Notes under the pieces: generated by a model
What the model was told of the DNA's origin: nothing
What the model saw: the letters and a program-made list of their open reading frames with translations, nothing else
Databases searched by the model: none
Source of the DNA: Deltaproteobacteria bacterium
GTDB lineage: Bacteria; Desulfobacterota; Dissulfuribacteria; Dissulfuribacterales; DYLC01
Length of the DNA: 64,000 bases
Reading direction: 5' to 3'
Assembly (NCBI GenBank): GCA_028695735.1
Contig: JAQVIJ010000001.1
Span: 646,447-710,446, forward strand
Translations under genes and position numbers: made by a program
Shown here: positions 59,861-64,000 of the stretch, piece by piece
Layout of the letters: every line of letters begins with the position of its first letter
How positions within the stretch are numbered: position 1 is the stretch's first letter

Positions 59861-62800
59861 ATGCGCATCACGGAAACTTACCTGAAACGGCCATATCTCA
59901 TCACCTCCCTCATCTTTTTGCTTTCGGCCATAGGGCTCATCGGCTTTCGATACATGCCCATAAACCTCTTTCCTGACAGCGACTATCCCCAGATAGCCGT
60001 TGTGGTCTTCTACCCAGGCGCCTCTGCTCAGGATGTGGAGGATCAGGTCACAAGGCTCGTGGAAAAGGAGGTCAATACCATCGATGCGGTGCGCAAGGTC
60101 TCTTCCTCCACAAAGGACGAGATCACGGCCATCACAGCAGAATTTGAATACTTCAAAGGCCTGGATGCAGCAGCCACAGATGTCTCCAATGCCTTAAAAA
60201 AGATCGAGGGGCAGCTTCCCAAGGACATTCGGCCGCCTCAGCTCTTTAAGATCAGCAAGGCCACACAGCCTGACCTCATTTTGGCGGTAAGCCCAAAGGA
60301 GGGTTCATCCTACGACCTGGCCCGCACACGGCAGTTGGCAGACAACGAACTGAAAGAGGACCTGTTACGGATTTCAGAAGTGGCCAATGTGGAGGTGTTT
60401 GGTGGGTATAATCCAGAGCTGACCATTGTCGTAAATGCAGACCGCATGAACAGCTATGGCATAAGCCTGCCTCAGGTGCTCACAGCAGTCAGCAGCCAGA
60501 ACCTGAACATCCCCAATGGCTATGTGATAAGGGCAGAAAACCAGTTCATTCTAAAGACACAAGGCCAACTCTCTCGCAAGGATGAGGCCGAAAATATCGT
60601 CATAGCCCATGTGAGTTCAGGCGATGTGCACTTGAGGGATGTGGCTGAGGTGCGCACAGGCTATCAGGAGCGGCAGTCCCTGTATCATGGAAACGGCCGT
60701 TCAGCCATCGGCATAAGCATTCTGCGCAGTCAATCAGGCCATGACATCGACACCATAGAGGCAGTAGAAAAGGCCCTGCCCGCACTCAAGGCCAAGTATT
60801 CCATGCTGGAGTTCGAAATCTCGGACACACAGAAGGAGCTCATTCAAAAGAGCGTGGATAACATGATAGATGCCCTGCGGGATGCCATCATCATGACCGT
60901 TTTGGTGATCTTTCTCTTTTTGGCGGATGTGCGAGGCATGCTCCTGGCCGCCATCTCCATTCCCTTTACCTACCTTTTGACCTTTGCCTTCATGTATATA
61001 CTGGGCATGGAGTTCAATATGGTCACGCTCACAGGCATCATACTGGCCGTGGGTATGCTGTTGGATGATGCAATAGTGGTGCTGGAAAACATAGAGCGCA
61101 GATACCATCAAAACAAGGAACCACTGCGCACAGCCGTGTTTGGTGGCACAGATGAGGTGATGCTGGCCATCTTCTCAGGCACCTATGCCACAGTGATGGT
61201 GTTGATTCCCATCATCTTTATCGGTGGTTTTGTACAGACCGTTTTACGCCCCCTTTCCCTGACCCTGTGTCTGGCCCTGGCGGTGTCCTATGTGGTCTCT
61301 GTCACCGTTATCCCCCTGTTTGCCCCGCTTATTCTCAAGGCCGAGGCCAAAAAGAATCGTTTGGAACAAGTGATTCAGCTCTTTGACCGTTACTGTTTAG
61401 GGCCCATTCGGGACTTTTTTGTAGGGCTGTTAAAGATAGCCATGCGCCATAGGGCGGTTTCTCTGCTGTTGGCCGGAGTGGTCTTGTTGGTGAGCATGCG
61501 GCAGATGCCTCTGGTGGGCAGGGACCTGATGCCTCCCATGGATACAGGCATTTTCAAGATAAACTTTGAGGCGGACTCCAACACCTCTTTGGCCGAGACA
61601 GAGCGCATCATAAATGAGATGGAGGCCGTGATTAAGCGCCTGCCTGGAGTGGTGCGCATCTCCACTGTGTCAGGTTCTGAACCTGGAGTGATCAGCTTTG
61701 GAAGCGGCCGTATTCCTCAACAGGGTCAGATCACCGTGCACCTGGTGGACAGATTTCATCGCAATAAGACCCTGTGGCAGGTGGAGGACGAGCTTAGAAG
61801 GGAGTTTAGGGGCATTCCAGGGCTTAAGTATGTGGATGTCTTTGATTATGGGGCCACAGCCCTTTCTTCCATCAAGGCCACAGTGGATATAATGGTAAGC
61901 GGGCCTGATGTTAAAGTGATAGACGAAATCGGCGAGGAGGTGATGTCCAGGCTTCGGAGCGTAAAGGGCTTGGAGAGCATCGCCAGAAGCTGGACATTGG
62001 ACAAGCGCGAGCTGGCCTTTGAAGTGCACATGGAAAAGGCCGCCATCTACGGCATGTCGCCTGTCACCATCTCTCAGCAGGTGGCCGCAGCGGTGCGCGG
62101 GGGTGTGGTCTCGGTATTTCGTGTGCCTGGTCAGGACGGCTATGGTATTCGCGTACAGTATGGCCCGGAGTTTCGCGACAGCATTCCGGTCATCGAGACC
62201 ATGCTCATACAGACACCCAAGGGGCCTGTGCCTCTAAGGGAGCTGGGCGCTATCTCTGTGATAAAGGTGCAGACCACTTTGACGCGGCAGTATCTTCAGC
62301 CGACTCTGGACATCTATGGCTATCGCGGGCTTACCGCTGTGTCGCACATTCACGAGGACATCGACAAGGCCCTGAGCGGGCTCAATCTTCCACCAGGCTA
62401 TACCTTGACGCATGAAGGCGATTTGAAGCAGATGAAGGAGTCCTTTGGCAGGTTGCTGGCGGCATTGGCAATCGGTTTGATTTTATTGTATTTTTCCCTG
62501 GTGCCAGCCTTTGATTCCTGGATACATCCCTTGACCATCATGTCCGCCATTCCCCTTGGTTTGATAGGTGCGGTCTGGTCCATGCTCATCGCAGGCAAGC
62601 ACCAGTGCATGCCGTCTTTCATGGGCATGATACTCTTGGCTGGCATAGTGGTGAAGAACTCCATTTTGCTCATAGATTTCATTCAGGAGGCCAGACAAAA
62701 GGGGCTTTCCGTGCAGGAGGCCATTGTGGAGAGTGTGCGCATCAGAACCAGGCCGATTCTCATGACAGCGGTGGGGACAAGCGTGGGCATGATACCCATT

Positions 62801-62956
62801 GCCATGGAGTGGGCCATCGGATTAGAGAGGCTTTCACCCCTCGCTATTGTGGCCATAGGCGGCTTGATGGTCTCCACCTTTCTGACATTGGTCTATGTGC
62901 CTGTGCTCTATAGCCTGTTTGATGATTTATATCAAAAGGTGAGGGGTAGGGTATAG
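59861..62956 (+). CDS. RND-family inner-membrane efflux pump, HAE1-like
   Basis: A 1031-aa proton-driven pump with 12 helices and two large periplasmic loops. Helix 4 has VGMLLDDAIVVLENIERRY with the proton-relay Asp pair; the N-terminus RPYLITSLIFLLSAIGLIGFRYMPINLFPD and the porter-domain YPGASAQDVEDQVT are typical of the hydrophobe/amphiphile subclass. The motif DDAIV favours drug-type or organic substrates over CzcA-type metal pumps, but metal export cannot be excluded. No terminator is obvious after the stop; a repeat region follows. Confidence 0.92.
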   Translation: MRITETYLKRPYLITSLIFLLSAIGLIGFRYMPINLFPDSDYPQIAVVVFYPGASAQDVEDQVTRLVEKEVNTIDAVRKVSSSTKDEITAITAEFEYFKGLDAAATDVSNALKKIEGQLPKDIRPPQLFKISKATQPDLILAVSPKEGSSYDLARTRQLADNELKEDLLRISEVANVEVFGGYNPELTIVVNADRMNSYGISLPQVLTAVSSQNLNIPNGYVIRAENQFILKTQGQLSRKDEAENIVIAHVSSGDVHLRDVAEVRTGYQERQSLYHGNGRSAIGISILRSQSGHDIDTIEAVEKALPALKAKYSMLEFEISDTQKELIQKSVDNMIDALRDAIIMTVLVIFLFLADVRGMLLAAISIPFTYLLTFAFMYILGMEFNMVTLTGIILAVGMLLDDAIVVLENIERRYHQNKEPLRTAVFGGTDEVMLAIFSGTYATVMVLIPIIFIGGFVQTVLRPLSLTLCLALAVSYVVSVTVIPLFAPLILKAEAKKNRLEQVIQLFDRYCLGPIRDFFVGLLKIAMRHRAVSLLLAGVVLLVSMRQMPLVGRDLMPPMDTGIFKINFEADSNTSLAETERIINEMEAVIKRLPGVVRISTVSGSEPGVISFGSGRIPQQGQITVHLVDRFHRNKTLWQVEDELRREFRGIPGLKYVDVFDYGATALSSIKATVDIMVSGPDVKVIDEIGEEVMSRLRSVKGLESIARSWTLDKRELAFEVHMEKAAIYGMSPVTISQQVAAAVRGGVVSVFRVPGQDGYGIRVQYGPEFRDSIPVIETMLIQTPKGPVPLRELGAISVIKVQTTLTRQYLQPTLDIYGYRGLTAVSHIHEDIDKALSGLNLPPGYTLTHEGDLKQMKESFGRLLAALAIGLILLYFSLVPAFDSWIHPLTIMSAIPLGLIGAVWSMLIAGKHQCMPSFMGMILLAGIVVKNSILLIDFIQEARQKGLSVQEAIVESVRIRTRPILMTAVGTSVGMIPIAMEWAIGLERLSPLAIVAIGGLMVSTFLTLVYVPVLYSLFDDLYQKVRGRV

Positions 62957-63226
62957 TCAAAGACTCCCATAGCTCTTCTTTTTCAGACAGCATGGTTTGC
63001 CTCCAGTTTATGAATTTTTGCCCATCTTGCCAAAGAACAGGGGGTGATAATTCAATTTCTGGGCGATGAGCAGCACATGGAGTTGTCATTGTGCCACGCG
63101 CCGAAGGCTTCGCCAGAGGACTCTGCCCGAATGGCGCTCACGCCGAGGTGAGCGAAGCGAGGCAATCCCCCCAATGTTTTTTGTAGATTATAGTATGCAG
63201 CTGATTAATAACATGTTTTTGTTTTT

Positions 63227-63343
63227 GGGGCGATGAGCAGCCGGCATTTGTTCCATGCCCCACATAACCGCCCTCCTTGGCGGTAATGTGGGGCCGGCGC
63301 CCTCCATGGCGCCTATTCCACAAACACCGGCTGCTCATCGCCC
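63227..63343. repeat. Structured hairpin element, copy A
   Basis: Outer stem of 17 bp, GGGCGATGAGCAGCCGG (63228-63244) with its exact complement at 63327-63343, extended by TTTGT/ACAAA. Inside are two hairpins: 63258-63293 (arms CCCCACATAACCGCC and GGCGGTAATGTGGGG, one A/A mismatch) and GGCGCC-CTCCAT-GGCGCC (63296-63313). The whole can fold as a three-way junction, as RNA or as a DNA cruciform. Confidence 0.8.
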
Positions 63344-63614
63344 TTCCCCACCTCCACATTCTACATCAGAAGTCGCTTAAAAAAGGCATAGACCCTTTGG
63401 ACTTTGGTTACCCCCCTTCCTGAAACCCCACGTCCAACCGTAAACGACGCTTCAAAACACCGCATATCCTTCGAACTTTGGTTAACAGAGGGTAAAATAA
63501 CCAATTCCACGTTTTTTATTGACAGAAACGCCGGTTCCAGGTGATGAGCAGGACAGGGAGTTGTCATTGCGAGCGAAGCGAAGCAATCCCCAGTAATAAC
63601 ATGTTTTTGTTTTT

Positions 63615-63729
63615 GGGGCGGGGGCAGCCGGCATTTCTTCCATGCCCCACATAACCGCCCTCCTTGGCGGTAATGTGGGGCCGGCGCCCTCCGTGGCGCC
63701 TATTCCACAAACACCGCCTGCCCTCGCCC
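63615..63729. repeat. Structured hairpin element, copy B
   Basis: Same fold as copy A. The outer arms are GGGCGGGGGCAGCCGG (63616-63631) and CCGCCTGCCCTCGCCC (63714-63729), with one mismatch and one G/T pair. Bases changed relative to copy A in the 5' arm are matched by changes in the 3' arm, so pairing is kept. The inner hairpins are unchanged except for one loop base (CTCCGT). Confidence 0.8.
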
Positions 63730-64000
63730 TTCCCCACCTCCACATCCTACCTCAGAAGCCGCTTAAAAAAGGCATAGACCCTTTGAACTTTAGTTAACAT
63801 CCCTCCTGAACTCCACGCCCAACCGTAAACGACGCTTCAAAGCAGCACATACTCTTTGCACTTGAGTGAACATGAAGGTAAAGGCCAAATTCACTTTTTG
63901 CAGAAACGTCGGTTTAGCCAGCGATTTTTATTATCAGAAGGGCAGTTTCATTATTTCAGCAGGTCAATCCGTTGTCAGTGGGATTGCAGTAGGAATGAAT

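Larger units (their letters stand above)
62957..64000. repeat. Non-coding region with long direct repeats and dispersed GTCATTGCGAGCG repeats
   Basis: About 1 kb without a supported gene. Two direct repeats are seen: 63061-63535 and 63541-63925. Each begins with GATGAGCAG ... GAGTTGTCATTG, has an AGCAATCC(CC)-type dispersed repeat, then ACATGTTTTTGTTTTTGGGG, a large hairpin, and a tail with two copies of an ACTTTGGTTAAC-like motif about 75 bases apart. Offsets differ between the first part (478) and second part (388) because the dispersed repeat varies in length. The reading frames here contain the hairpin arms and are not credible genes. The last 75 bases show nothing I can interpret. Confidence 0.8.

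Noticed and set aside
63138-63745. Two minus-strand frames beginning MWRWGRA in the repeat region
   Set aside because: Both are encoded by the arms of the repeated hairpin; the similarity comes from the repeat, not from protein conservation.
62957-64000. A CRISPR array in the repeat region
   Set aside because: Repeats are long, few and diverged, with no regular short repeat-spacer pattern and no cas genes.

Overview
The window looks like chromosome from an anaerobic, respiratory Gram-negative bacterium, most likely a Desulfobacterota (former Deltaproteobacteria) lineage. The reasons are an 11-subunit complex I without an NADH module, many multiheme c-type cytochromes, an MtrAB-type outer-membrane electron conduit, a PsrA/PhsA-type molybdoenzyme, SelB, ArsR/ACR3 arsenic genes, and rSAM/selenodomain-type glycosyltransferases. 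The genus cannot be named from sequence alone. No CRISPR array, rRNA, transposase or phage gene was seen.

Layout. 1-10.5 kb: nuoABCDHIJKLMN on the + strand, ending in a clear terminator. 10.6-12.1 kb: a Tat-exported four-cluster ferredoxin and a hexaheme cytochrome. 12.7-19.9 kb (minus): a translationally coupled five-gene operon with a two-domain rhodanese, an Fe-S/CCG/VTT membrane fusion, TIGR04282-like and TIGR04283-like glycosyltransferases, and a radical SAM/methyltransferase/DUF5714 fusion. 19.9-23.5 kb: envelope glycosyltransferases, partly in AT-rich DNA. 23.6-29.9 kb: an outer-membrane barrel plus a frameshifted rhodanese-type gene, convergent with a molybdoenzyme, its Fe-S subunit and a TorD-like chaperone. 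30-32.1 kb: selB preceded by an unusual tRNA with a tRNASec-like body, a GCA anticodon and U73. 32.4-35.9 kb: decaheme MtrA plus MtrB barrel. 36-38.1 kb: a double-cubane/2-hydroxyacyl-CoA dehydratase-type protein and its activase. 38.2-43.1 kb: a molybdate-type ABC transporter with two binding proteins split by a DUF364 gene, under ModE-type operators. 43.2-46.6 kb: two CPA2 antiporters. 46.7-50 kb: an OTR-like decaheme cytochrome divergent from a sigma-54 activator. 50-53.1 kb: HAD phosphatase, nitroreductase, lipoprotein, CoaBC. 53.1-57.2 kb: arsR-ACR3-thioredoxin-ccdA-CDF and a divergent Fe-S protein. 57.3-63 kb: a TolC/RND efflux operon. 63-64 kb: non-coding, with long structured direct repeats.

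How the genes may work together: the Nuo complex would pass electrons from a ferredoxin-like donor to quinone. The periplasmic and outer-membrane cytochromes, the Mo enzyme and the OTR-like cytochrome are possible terminal branches for sulfur compounds or extracellular acceptors. The Mo/W transporter would feed the molybdoenzyme. The arsenic operon and the rSAM/methyltransferase operon suggest arsenic or selenium exposure. The signals most worth pursuing are the tRNASec-mimicking tRNA(GCA) in selC position next to selB, an 8-bp tandem repeat that puts the rhodanese gene out of frame, and a repeat family whose long hairpin is maintained by paired changes and whose inverted copy supplies the 5' end of the efflux operon.
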